From a virus: DNA of 34,745 nucleotides. Both the position numbers and the translations under genes were made by a program. The stretch's first letter is position 1. Every line of letters starts with the position of its first letter. A model generated the notes under the pieces. The model had not been told where the DNA came from. It ran no database searches and worked only from the letters and a program-made list of their open reading frames with translations. The DNA is taken from positions 1 to 34,745 of the IMG/VR virus record IMGVR_UViG_3300006894_000003; one strand, 5' to 3'. Positions 14,827 to 21,078 of this stretch are shown here, one piece after another.

Positions 14827-15045
14827 TCGGTACCCTTCAGGTGCGTGCTGACGGTGCGCGTTGCCGCCCCCGGTGCCTCTCTGAGGTTCGGGGGCGGTCT
14901 GCTGTGAGGGGCCCTGAGCTGCGCCTAAGTCGCCTCTAGACGGGTTAGACAGCTACTTTGGATCCCCCTCACGTAAGGGATCCTATATCTGAATTAACCA
15001 AACTTGCTGTCTAACCCGTCTAGAGGGCTGTTTCCGTAGGAACCT
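14827..15045. other. Origin-like intergenic region upstream of the polymerase
   Basis: There is no gene in these 219 bases. They contain the 21-bp inverted repeats and nested palindrome described separately, and an AT-rich segment, TATATCTGAATTAACC (14984-14999). They separate the start of the polymerase gene from the stop of the HTH gene, both leftward. No TTGACA-type promoter was found, so the polymerase is either expressed from upstream or from a non-consensus promoter here. Confidence 0.6.
14933..15026. repeat. 21-bp perfect inverted repeat with nested palindrome
   Basis: The left arm 14933-14953 (CCTCTAGACGGGTTAGACAG plus C) is perfectly complementary to the right arm 15006-15026. Inside are GGATCCC (14960-14966) and GGGATCC (14977-14983), then an AT-rich stretch up to 15005. 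Such dyads are typical of origins and of sites for dimeric regulators; the next protein gene upstream encodes an HTH protein. Confidence 0.85.
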
Positions 15046-15294
15046 CTAAGTCGAAATGTCCGACTCGGCTTCAGCTCCGGAATCCGGGAGCGCCAGGGTA
15101 ACCGTCTCGCGCCCGGCCACCTGGACGACCTCCTCCGCGTCGTACTCGGCCGGGCCCCAGGGTCCCTGGCGGCGGTACGTACGCAGGCGCAGGCGCGCGG
15201 CCCACCGGTTGATGGTGCGCTCGCTCACGCCCGCCAGCTCGGCCGCCTGCGGGCGCGTCACGTACGTGGTCTGGTCTTTCGTCTCTTCGCTCAT
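15046..15294 (-). CDS. Helix-turn-helix DNA-binding protein (MerR/excisionase-like)
   Basis: An 82-residue protein. I chose ATG 15294; a longer start at 15330 lies within promoter P3 and has no ribosome site, though upstream signals are weak for both. Residues ~10-35 (YVTRPQAAELAGVSERTINR) are a clear HTH: helix, GVSERT turn, recognition helix, followed by WAARLRLRTYRRQGPWGPAE and YDAEEVV, the wing-like strand and following helix seen in MerR/excisionase (HTH_17) proteins. The tail is acidic. It lies beside the inverted repeat 14933-15026 and diverges from P3, so it may control either; it could also be an excisionase-like accessory factor. No integrase is in the window. Confidence 0.7.
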   Translation of the reverse strand: MSEETKDQTTYVTRPQAAELAGVSERTINRWAARLRLRTYRRQGPWGPAEYDAEEVVQVAGRETVTLALPDSGAEAESDIST

Positions 15295-15323
15295 GCGTCC
15301 CAGGGTACGGCGGGTGTCGGGGG

Positions 15324-15362
15324 TTGACATGGGTGGGCCGGTGGTTGTTTAATTAAGACATC
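15324..15362 (+). promoter_or_regulatory. Phage promoter P3 (rightward)
   Basis: TTGACA (15324-15329), 18-base spacer, TTTAAT (15348-15353), within GGTTGTTTAATTAAGACATC (15343-15362). GGCC-GGTG before and CATC-AAA-GGCC after the core pair with a 3-base bulge. It drives the 15397-18634 unit. The -35 lies just upstream of the leftward HTH gene. Confidence 0.85.
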
Positions 15363-15396
15363 AAAGGCCGTCGGGGCCTCGGGAGAGGGAGTCACT

Positions 15397-16071
15397 GTGG
15401 ACATCGAGTCGAAGATCTGGAACTACAGCAACACCGGAATGAAGCTCCACGCGTTTCTGAACGGGGTTGCCATCTGTCGGTCTTCGATCCGGCGCCCGGG
15501 TGCCGAACCCACCGCCCTCGACTACTGCGAGGCCAAGTCGCACCAGATGTGCTCGGCCTGTGAGGCCAAGTTCAACGCGGCCATCGAGCGGGCCGAAGCG
15601 TCCATGGAGCCCAGCACCGGCGAGGGCGACTACCTCCCCCCGGCCGAGACCCCGGCCAAGCACGGCCACCACGTGGTGGGCCCCCTGCGTACCGACACCG
15701 ATCAGAAGGAGAACGACGCCATGGGCTACAAGCAGCGCCGCATCGACGGCCCCCTGACCGCCAGGCAGCTCAACATGCTGGAGCGCCTGGCCCGGGGGGA
15801 GCGCCAGTCGGAAGCGGCCAAGAACCTGAAGGTCTCCACCTCCCACGTCTCCGCCGAGGTCCGCGTAGCCGCCACCCGCATGGGGGCGTCCACGTCCAGC
15901 GAGGCGGTGGGCATCTACACCCGGGCCATGGCCTACCTGGAGGCGGCGCGTCTCCTGGAGGTCGAAGCCAACCGGTCCGTTCAAAGCGTGGGCGACCGTC
16001 AGGTCGTTCTCGTGCTGGGCGAGTTGGCGAAGCTCCTGCGCGACCGCGCCGCCGCCCTCCTGCCGTCGTGA
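15397..16071 (+). CDS. Cys-rich domain fused to LuxR/GerE-type HTH regulator
   Basis: A 224-residue protein with GTG 15397 after GGGAGAGGGAGTCACT. Residues 1-67 are paralogous to the N-terminus of the 10475 gene: W8, TGMK, H18-AF, CRSSIR (C27), C52-x2-C55-x2-KF. After a linker, residues ~117-183 form a GerE/LuxR HTH: GPLTARQLNMLERLARGERQ, then SEAAKNLKVSTSHVSAEV and ATRMGASTSSEAVGIYTRAM, the usual 'LT-x-R-x-x-x-(V/M)-L-x-x-(L/I)-A-x-G' and 'S-x-x-x-V' pattern. It is the first gene after P3, so it may regulate the P1-P5 promoter family. The N-terminal domain might sense metal or redox state (inference). Confidence 0.7.
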   Translation: MDIESKIWNYSNTGMKLHAFLNGVAICRSSIRRPGAEPTALDYCEAKSHQMCSACEAKFNAAIERAEASMEPSTGEGDYLPPAETPAKHGHHVVGPLRTDTDQKENDAMGYKQRRIDGPLTARQLNMLERLARGERQSEAAKNLKVSTSHVSAEVRVAATRMGASTSSEAVGIYTRAMAYLEAARLLEVEANRSVQSVGDRQVVLVLGELAKLLRDRAAALLPS

Positions 16072-16412
16072 GCGGCCCCCGGATCTGGACTCCGGGGGAA
16101 GTGGCCGACCTTCCGGACCACCTGCGCCACGGCGGCTCGACCGCCTACGGCAAGTACCGGTGCAGGTGCCGGGAGTGCGTCCAGTGGCGCAACGCCTACG
16201 ACCGTCAGTTGTACCTGCGCCGCAACGGCGGCCCCCTGCGCCACCGCGTCACCGGGCGCAGCCCCTGGTACGTGTGCGCCGACTTCCTGAGCCTCACGTA
16301 CGCCTGGCACGACTACGACGCCCGGGACCTGTGCCGCCGCTGCGGCGCCGACCGGGAGACCGAAGAGCTCTGGGAAGAGCGCTGGAGACAGACCTCACCG
16401 AAGAGGAAGTGA
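16068..16412 (+). CDS. Small Cys-rich protein (114 aa)
   Basis: GTG 16068 overlaps the previous TGA (GTGA). The protein has HGGSTAYGKYRCRCRECVQW followed by RNAYDRQLYLRRNGG, the 'HGT-x-x-x-Y-x-x-x-x-C-x-C-x-x-C-R-x-A-x-x-x-Y' element common in small actinophage proteins. A second cluster lies near the C-terminus (YVCADFL and DLCRRCGADRE). Both could bind zinc. It is not a WhiB protein because the four-Cys spacing and the G-x-W motif are missing. Function unknown; it is coupled to the LuxR-type gene. Confidence 0.6.
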   Translation: MSGPRIWTPGEVADLPDHLRHGGSTAYGKYRCRCRECVQWRNAYDRQLYLRRNGGPLRHRVTGRSPWYVCADFLSLTYAWHDYDARDLCRRCGADRETEELWEERWRQTSPKRK

Positions 16413-16417
16413 TCGAC

Positions 16418-16636
16418 ATGGACATCGCCGTATGGGTGTTCTTCATGATCGGGGACCCGACCCCGGAGGAGCCCGGCACCCCCTACGTCCAGGCCACCGC
16501 GTCCCCGTTCAAGCACGCCCGCGACCCCCAGGACGTCGAGCGCCGCTGCGCTGAGGAGTACGAGGACAAGTACCCGGGCCACCCCGTATGCGAGTGCGGC
16601 TGGCGCCAGCAGACCGTGAGGGTGATGGGGCAGTGA
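16418..16636 (+). CDS. Small hypothetical protein (72 aa)
   Basis: ATG 16418 with AAGAGGAAG about nine bases upstream; a GTG at 16409 overlapping the previous stop is possible but too close to the ribosome site. The sequence opens hydrophobic (MDIAVWVFFMIGD), continues PTPEEPGTPYVQATASPFKH and helix DPQDVERRCAEEYEDKY, and ends GHPVCECGWRQQTVRVMGQ with a C-x-C-G-W pair. The C-E-C-G-W motif recurs in the 21078 protein. Possible small metal-binding protein; no family recognised. Confidence 0.55.
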   Translation: MDIAVWVFFMIGDPTPEEPGTPYVQATASPFKHARDPQDVERRCAEEYEDKYPGHPVCECGWRQQTVRVMGQ

Positions 16637-16806
16637 AGCCCGGATACGTCCGCTGCCCGCTGTGCAAGCGGCCGGTGAAGCTGATGCGCAACGGGCTCAT
16701 GCCGCCCCACCTGGCCAATTTCGGGAAGGTGGGCGCCGGGTTCCACGGCCTGGGCAATAACTGCCGGGGCGGCCTGAAGCGACCGCAGGATGTGGAGGAG
16801 TCGTGA
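16633..16806 (+). CDS. Small zinc-ribbon-like protein (57 aa)
   Basis: GTG 16633 overlaps the previous TGA (GTGA), with GGTGATGGGGCA upstream. YVRCPLCKRPVKLMRNGLMP then PHLANFGKVGAG and NNCRGG give C8-x2-C11...H...C, a one-zinc ribbon pattern. The rest is basic. Function unknown; probably a nucleic-acid-binding or adaptor peptide in the P3 unit. The frame is open further upstream but inside the previous gene. Confidence 0.55.
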   Translation: MKPGYVRCPLCKRPVKLMRNGLMPPHLANFGKVGAGFHGLGNNCRGGLKRPQDVEES

Positions 16807-16964
16807 CCGAGCTGGAAGCGGCAGAGCGCCTGTGCGCGCTGCTGAACGAGGTCGAGACGGCTGGGCTCCAGGTCACCGTCGACCACAACGAGAACATCTG
16901 GGTGGGTGACGTGCAGGTTGCGGCCCCGAGCGACGACGAAGAGCCCTGGGAGGTACGTCCGTGA
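16803..16964 (+). CDS. Small acidic protein (53 aa)
   Basis: GTG 16803 overlaps the previous TGA and its own TGA overlaps the next GTG, so it is an internal member of a strictly coupled series. The peptide starts TELEAAERLCALLNEVETAG, has a short beta hairpin (LQVTVDHNENIWVGDVQV) and an acidic end (APSDDEEPWEVRP). No family is recognised. Position directly before the SF2 helicase suggests an accessory role, but nothing in the sequence proves it. Confidence 0.55.
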   Translation: MTELEAAERLCALLNEVETAGLQVTVDHNENIWVGDVQVAAPSDDEEPWEVRP

Positions 16965-18634
16965 CCGAGCTCAAGCTGCGCGACTACCAGCGCCAGGCCA
17001 TCGACGCGGTGTTCGCGGCCTGGTCCGGGGGCATGCGGCGCCCGGCCATCGTGCTCCCCACCGGCACCGGGAAGACGGTCGTTTTCTCGGGGCTGGTCAA
17101 GCAATTCATGGCGGTCCAGACTCCCGTGATTCCGATCGGTACGACGCAGGTCATGCCCGGGGCGTGGGACGTAGGCCGCCGCGTCATGATCCTGGCCCAC
17201 CGGGACGAGCTGGTCGACCAGGCCATCGCGAAGCTGCGGGCGGTCATGCCGGGGGTGAGCATCGGCAAGGTCAAGGCCGAGGACAACGACGTGGAAGCCG
17301 ACGTCATGGTCTGCTCTGTCCAGACCCTGGCCAGCCTCAAGCGGCGCGGTGACGTGTCCGCTGGGGCAGTGCGTCAGGGCCGCATCGGCCTGATCATCAC
17401 GGACGAGTGCCACCACGCCGCCGCCGCGTCGTACAAGAAGATCTACGACGCCTTCCCGGACGCGCTCCAGCTGGGCGTCACGGCCACCATGGCCCGGGGC
17501 GACGGGGTGGGCCTCGGGGACGTCTGGGACGACGTGGTCTACACGCGGTCCATCCTCTGGGCGATCAGCAAGGGCTACCTCTCTGACGTCCGCACACGGC
17601 AGATCGATCTGAAGGAACTCGACCTGGCGGCCGTCAAGGCCTCCCGGGGTGACTGGCAGGCGGGAGACCTGGGCGCCGCGCTCATGGACGCTCACGCCGA
17701 CACGGCCATCGCACGGGCGTACAGGGAGCACGCCGGGGGCCGCCAGGGCATCGTGTTCACGCCGACCGTCGAGACGGCCGTGGCAGCGTCTGATGCGCTC
17801 TACCGGGCGGGCATCAATGCGTGGCCGATCAGTGCCGACACGACCCGTGAGAAGCGGCGGGAGGTCTACGAGGATTACCGCAGCGGCAAAATCCAGGTCC
17901 TCGTGAACTGCATGGTCCTCACCGAAGGCTTCGACATGCCTCAGGCCGAGGTCGCCGTCATCGCCCGGCCGACCCAGTCCGCCTCGCTGTACATGCAGAT
18001 GGTGGGCCGGGTCCTGCGGCCCTACCCGGGCAAGAAGGAGGCCCTGGTCCTGGACCTGGTCGGGGCGTCGGCCCACAGGCTGCGCACCCTGATCGACCTG
18101 GAGCCAGGCTCCGTCCAGGAAGTGCGCGACGGCGAGTCGCTGGCCGAGGCGGTCGTCCGGGAAGAGGAGGAGAAGAACCGCAAGGTCCCCGCCGGATCCC
18201 TGGCGTTCGAGCTCAAGGTGCGCGAGGTCAACGCGTTCGCCGCGTCCGAGCACGCCTGGGTGCGCACACCCAAGGGCGTGCTGTTCATCAACTGCGGATA
18301 CACCCGCGTCTTCCTGTGGCCGTCCCGGGACGCGGACGGGCAGTGGGATGTGTGCGTGGCGGTCCCCGGACAGCCGTGGAGGCGCGTGGAACCTCACGTG
18401 AACCTGGACCTCTCCTCCGCCATGGCGTGGGGCGAGGCGGTGTCCGAGGACTACTACCCCGGGTTCTGCATCACCCGGTCGGCGGCATGGCGGAGGAAGC
18501 CCGCCAGCGACAAGCAGAAGCGGCTGGCGGCCCGGTTCGGCATCGACACCACGGGCATGAACGCGGGCGCCGTCGGGGAGGCGATCGACGCTGCGGCGGG
18601 GGCCCGGTTCTTCGATCCTTTCGTCAAGGGTTGA
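16961..18634 (+). CDS. SF2 DEAD/H-box helicase
   Basis: A 557-residue protein with GTG 16961 overlapping the previous stop. The helicase motifs are complete: Q-like LRDYQRQAI (6-14), motif I LPTGTGKT (32-39), Ia LAHRDELVDQ, motif II DECHH (148-152), motif III VTATMAR (173-179), motif IV-like GIVFTPTVET, motif V VLTEGFDMP and motif VI QMVGRVLRP (346-354). This is the RecG/UvsW/SSL2-like group of DNA helicases, which unwind branched DNA in recombination and replication restart. The C-terminal ~180 residues have no motif I recognise. Together with the PD-(D/E)XK nuclease and the Hjc-like resolvase it fits a phage recombination set. Confidence 0.85.
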   Translation: MTELKLRDYQRQAIDAVFAAWSGGMRRPAIVLPTGTGKTVVFSGLVKQFMAVQTPVIPIGTTQVMPGAWDVGRRVMILAHRDELVDQAIAKLRAVMPGVSIGKVKAEDNDVEADVMVCSVQTLASLKRRGDVSAGAVRQGRIGLIITDECHHAAAASYKKIYDAFPDALQLGVTATMARGDGVGLGDVWDDVVYTRSILWAISKGYLSDVRTRQIDLKELDLAAVKASRGDWQAGDLGAALMDAHADTAIARAYREHAGGRQGIVFTPTVETAVAASDALYRAGINAWPISADTTREKRREVYEDYRSGKIQVLVNCMVLTEGFDMPQAEVAVIARPTQSASLYMQMVGRVLRPYPGKKEALVLDLVGASAHRLRTLIDLEPGSVQEVRDGESLAEAVVREEEEKNRKVPAGSLAFELKVREVNAFAASEHAWVRTPKGVLFINCGYTRVFLWPSRDADGQWDVCVAVPGQPWRRVEPHVNLDLSSAMAWGEAVSEDYYPGFCITRSAAWRRKPASDKQKRLAARFGIDTTGMNAGAVGEAIDAAAGARFFDPFVKG

Positions 18635-18669
18635 CATCCACCCCCGAGTAGTTCGTTAATTGAGTCATC
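18631..18669 (+). promoter_or_regulatory. Phage promoter P4 (rightward)
   Basis: TTGACA (18631-18636), 18-base spacer, GTTAAT (18655-18660), within AGTTCGTTAATTGAGTCATC, the most diverged core of the five. CCCGA before and TCGGG after the core are complementary. It overlaps the helicase stop codon and drives the ParB-like gene. Confidence 0.7.
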
Positions 18670-18702
18670 GGGAAGCGGGTCAGGAGAAAGGGCCCGCTTC
18701 CC
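18670..18702 (+). promoter_or_regulatory. Leader hairpin with AGGAGA in the loop
   Basis: GGGAAGCGGG (18670-18679) pairs perfectly with CCCGCTTCCC (18693-18702); the 13-base loop contains AGGAGA. It lies right after P4 and 37 bases before the ParB-like start, so it is in the transcript leader. It could protect the RNA, attenuate transcription or bind a protein. Confidence 0.6.
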
Positions 18703-18739
18703 ACCCACACAGCACCACACACCGATCAAGGAGAAGCAC

Positions 18740-19522
18740 ATGGCCAGGATGTACGTCACCCCCGAGCTCGCGGCCCGGTTCCTGGAGGCCAACACCCACA
18801 ACCGCAAGCTGAGCGAGGACCGTGTCCGGGACTACGCCCGGGACATGCTCGCGGGCCACTGGCCCTACAACGGCGAGACGATCAAGGTCGCCGAAGACGG
18901 GACGATCATCGACGGACAGCACCGTCTGGCTGCCATCGTCCTCTCGAACGCCATGGTCGAGATGGAGGTGATCACCGGGCTCCCCATGGAGGTCCAGGCC
19001 ACGGTCGACACCGGCCGCCGCCGCAGCGTGGGCGACACGCTCACGCTCCAGGGTGAGCAGTACTCCCGGAACCTCGCCGCCATCACCGCCAAGGTGTGGC
19101 AGTGGGACAACAAGAACTACCGGTTCTCCACCCGTCCCAGCCCCACTGCGGCCGAGGCCCTGGAGACGCTGGAGAAGTACCCCTCGCTGCGCCGCTCGGC
19201 TGAGCTGGGGCACCGGGTGGCGCTGAGCTTCAGGCCCGCCCGCGCCTCGGTCCTGGGTACCGCGCACCACCTCTTCCTACAGATCGACCCCGACGCCACC
19301 GCGCTGTTCATGGCGCAGCTGGAGACGGGCGCCGACCTCGCGCACGGGCACCCGGTCCTGGCGCTCCGCAACCGCTTCACTCAGGACCGTCTCCAGCAGC
19401 GCGCCGTCCCCTTCCACGTGGGCGTGGGCTGCTGCATCCGGGCCTGGAACGCCACCCGCGCCGGGGAGTCGCTGACCATCATCAAGATGACGGCCGACGC
19501 CACGATGCCGAAGCCGGTCTAG
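18740..19522 (+). CDS. ParB-like nuclease domain protein
   Basis: A 260-residue protein, ATG 18740 with AAGGAGAAGCAC upstream. Residues 1-85 carry a ParB/Srx-type fold: YVTPELAARFLEANTHNRKL, then LSEDRVRDYARDMLAGHWPY and IIDGQHRLAAIV, where D-G-Q-H-R-L is the hallmark (G-x-H/N-R) that binds nucleotide in ParB proteins. The C-terminal half is helical, with no HTH I can name. Phage ParB-like proteins are often annotated as regulators or DNA nickases. It is a single gene under P4. Confidence 0.7.
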   Translation: MARMYVTPELAARFLEANTHNRKLSEDRVRDYARDMLAGHWPYNGETIKVAEDGTIIDGQHRLAAIVLSNAMVEMEVITGLPMEVQATVDTGRRRSVGDTLTLQGEQYSRNLAAITAKVWQWDNKNYRFSTRPSPTAAEALETLEKYPSLRRSAELGHRVALSFRPARASVLGTAHHLFLQIDPDATALFMAQLETGADLAHGHPVLALRNRFTQDRLQQRAVPFHVGVGCCIRAWNATRAGESLTIIKMTADATMPKPV

Positions 19523-19541
19523 CCTCTTTCTTCGTCAGGGG

Positions 19542-19579
19542 TTGACACCCCTCTCGATGGGTTGTTTAATTAAGACATC
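19542..19579 (+). promoter_or_regulatory. Phage promoter P5 (rightward)
   Basis: TTGACA (19542-19547), 17-base spacer, TTTAAT (19565-19570), within GGTTGTTTAATTAAGACATC (19560-19579). CCCTCTCGATG (19549-19559) and CATCGAGAGGG (19576-19586) form a perfect 11-bp inverted pair around the core. It drives the 19613 gene and probably much of the accessory block. Confidence 0.85.
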
Positions 19580-19612
19580 GAGAGGGACACGGACAAGACG
19601 AAGGAGCCCGAC

Positions 19613-20050
19613 ATGAACATCCACAGCTACCGCAGCAACGTCAACGGCCGCACCGCCGAGCACAACCTGGCCAACGGCGTCCTGACCATCTTCGAGGGCG
19701 GCTCGATCCTGGTCGAGCTGGACATCCCCCAGGGCGCCACCCCCGGCGAGATCTGGAACCACATCGAGGCCGACTACGACGCCATGAACGAAGAGGCCGA
19801 GGCCATCATCGCGGCGGTCGTCATCGAGACCCCGGCCCCCAAGAAGATGAAGATCAGCCCCCGCTACAACCACGAGGCCTACGGCATGCGGGGCCACTCC
19901 GGCCGCAAGAGCGACCGGGTCACCCGGTACAGCCGGAAGATCAACGGCAAGGCCTTCGAGTTCAGCCGGATCCAGTGGGCTGCGGGTGGCACCACCCTCC
20001 GGGCCTACGAGGCGGGCACCGCCAACATCGTCCACGAGATCCAGTCCTAG
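19613..20050 (+). CDS. Hypothetical protein (145 aa), first gene after P5
   Basis: ATG 19613 with GAAGGAGCCCGAC upstream. The N-terminus is MNIHSYRSNVNGRTAEHNLA, followed by beta strands (GVLTIFEGGSILVELDIP), an acidic helix (DYDAMNEEAEAIIAAVVIE) and a basic middle (PAPKKMKISPRYNHEAY, HSGRKSDRVTRYSRK). The charge layout resembles small phage DNA-mimic or nucleoid-type proteins, but no family is recognised. Its strong promoter and ribosome site suggest high early expression. Confidence 0.55.
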   Translation: MNIHSYRSNVNGRTAEHNLANGVLTIFEGGSILVELDIPQGATPGEIWNHIEADYDAMNEEAEAIIAAVVIETPAPKKMKISPRYNHEAYGMRGHSGRKSDRVTRYSRKINGKAFEFSRIQWAAGGTTLRAYEAGTANIVHEIQS

Positions 20051-20060
20051 GAACCCCACC

Positions 20061-20089
20061 GGGGCCGGGCAGGAGAGTTGCCCGGCCCC
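20061..20089 (+). terminator. 11-bp hairpin with GGAGAGT loop
   Basis: GGGGCCGGGCA (20061-20071) pairs with TGCCCGGCCCC (20079-20089) around the loop GGAGAGT, the same loop as in the leftward hairpin at 9812-9842. A second hairpin, CCCCGCCC-CCAA-GGGCGGGG, follows at 20114-20133. Both lie between the stop at 20050 and the start at 20154 and probably modulate transcription or RNA processing. Confidence 0.6.
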
Positions 20090-20153
20090 TCGGGGCCACA
20101 CCACCACACAGACCCCCGCCCCCAAGGGCGGGGCCACCGGAAGGACAAGCACC

Positions 20154-20384
20154 ATGGCTCAGCACATCCCCCTGGAGAAGTTCCAGTTCGAGGGACTCGC
20201 CAACCCCGTCCAGGAGATCTTCCTCAGCCAGGACCGGGACGGGAACGCCATCCAGGTCATGGCCTCTAACGGCTTCCTCGGAGTCTCCGTCCACGGAGAC
20301 GCGGTAGGGATGCTGGAGCCGGAAGACGCCGTCGTCCTCCACGCGGCCTTGGGCGAGTGGATCGCCAGCCACAAGAGCGCGTAG
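20154..20384 (+). CDS. Small hypothetical protein (76 aa)
   Basis: ATG 20154 with GGAAGGACAAGCACC upstream; the frame is open upstream but over hairpins. The protein is MAQHIPLEKFQFEGLANPVQ, then EIFLSQDRDGNAIQVMASNG and FLGVSVHGDAVGMLEPEDAV, then VLHAALGEWIASHKSA: a small beta sheet followed by a helix. No family is recognised. The tRNA-like minihelix follows eight bases after its stop. Confidence 0.55.
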   Translation: MAQHIPLEKFQFEGLANPVQEIFLSQDRDGNAIQVMASNGFLGVSVHGDAVGMLEPEDAVVLHAALGEWIASHKSA

Positions 20385-20391
20385 CACCACA

Positions 20392-20433
20392 GCCCCGACG
20401 GTCACAGGGCGGGTTCGACTCCCGCCCGGGGCA
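20392..20433 (+). ncRNA. tRNA-derived acceptor/T-arm minihelix
   Basis: GCCCCG (20392-20397) pairs with CGGGGC (20427-20432), and GGCGGG (20408-20413) with CCCGCC (20421-20426), around a canonical T-loop TTCGACT (20414-20420). A20433 is in the discriminator position. Only 10 bases (20398-20407) stand where the D-arm, anticodon arm and variable loop should be. The result is a continuous 12-bp helix with a T-loop: either an internally deleted tRNA gene or a tRNA mimic. CCA is not encoded. Confidence 0.5.
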
Positions 20434-20465
20434 CTCCGCACCACCCCTCCGAGCAAGGAAGCGTG

Positions 20466-20705
20466 ATGGGAAACATCAACTGGGCCCTCGGGCTCGTATC
20501 GGTAGCGGCCGGAATCCTGGTCGGAATGATCGTCCTGGTCGTCGGCATGTGGATCGACGCCCGCCGGGCCCGACTGGACCAGGCGGCCGAGAGGCTGGCG
20601 CACATGGCGGACGCGGCGGACACCGCCGGTGCGGCCCTCCAGGCCCTCCGCCCTCTGCCCCGCCGCACCCCGGGCGCCAGCCTGAACGACGACAGTGGCG
20701 CGTAA
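20466..20705 (+). CDS. Small single-pass membrane protein (79 aa)
   Basis: ATG 20466 with GCAAGGAAGCGTG upstream. Residues ~6-30 (WALGLVSVAAGILVGMIVLV, then VGMWI) form one membrane segment, followed by a basic stretch (DARRAR) that would stay in the cytoplasm, a helix (DQAAERLAHMADAADTAGAA) and a Pro/Arg-rich end. The layout fits a phage membrane accessory protein; function unknown. The next gene overlaps its 3' end by 11 bases. Confidence 0.6.
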   Translation: MGNINWALGLVSVAAGILVGMIVLVVGMWIDARRARLDQAAERLAHMADAADTAGAALQALRPLPRRTPGASLNDDSGA

Positions 20706-21078
20706 CACCAACCGCCAGGGTGCGAACTTCGAGCTCAAGGTGATGCACGACCTGGAAGAGCACGGGTACACGTGCCTGCGCTCCTCCGGCTCCCGGGGCG
20801 CCGTGGACGTCGTGGCGGTGGCCCGGCGCGGCTGGGACCCCGTGGACGAGTACGACTCGTCCAACCTGCTGTTCATCCAGTGCAAGATCACAAACCCGGT
20901 GATTCCCCCGTACGAGCGCAACGCCGTACAGGACCTGGCCACCCGGGCTGCGGCGATCCCCCTGGTCGCCCACTGGGCGCCCGATCAGACCACCGGCCTC
21001 ATGCGGGTCCACTACCGGCAACTCACGGGCCCCGGGCCCAAGGACTGGGAGCACTGGGCTCCCGGAAAGGACGAATGA
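20695..21078 (+). CDS. Hjc-like Holliday junction resolvase (PD-(D/E)XK)
   Basis: A 127-residue protein, GTG 20695, overlapping the previous gene by 11 bases. The motif order is that of archaeal-type Hjc resolvases: GANFELKVMHDLEEHGYTCL with E13, RSSGSRGAVDVVAV with D38, and LLFIQCKI with Q62 and K64 (the E-x-K position occupied by Q-x-K). Size also fits. It would cut four-way junctions before packaging or during recombination with the SF2 helicase and nuclease. The Q-for-E change occurs in related families, so activity is plausible. Confidence 0.75.
   Translation: MARNTNRQGANFELKVMHDLEEHGYTCLRSSGSRGAVDVVAVARRGWDPVDEYDSSNLLFIQCKITNPVIPPYERNAVQDLATRAAAIPLVAHWAPDQTTGLMRVHYRQLTGPGPKDWEHWAPGKDE

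Noticed and set aside
15295-15330. Longer start for the HTH protein
   Set aside because: It would place the start within promoter P3 with no ribosome site; ATG 15294 is preferred, though its own site is weak.
16068-16412. WhiB-type iron-sulphur regulator
   Set aside because: The Cys spacing does not fit C...C-x2-C-x5-C and the G-[VI]-W-G-G motif is missing.
9421-20089. CsrA/RsmA target hairpins
   Set aside because: GGA loops fit the form, but actinobacteria generally lack CsrA and no such gene is in the window; reported only as a recurrent loop motif.
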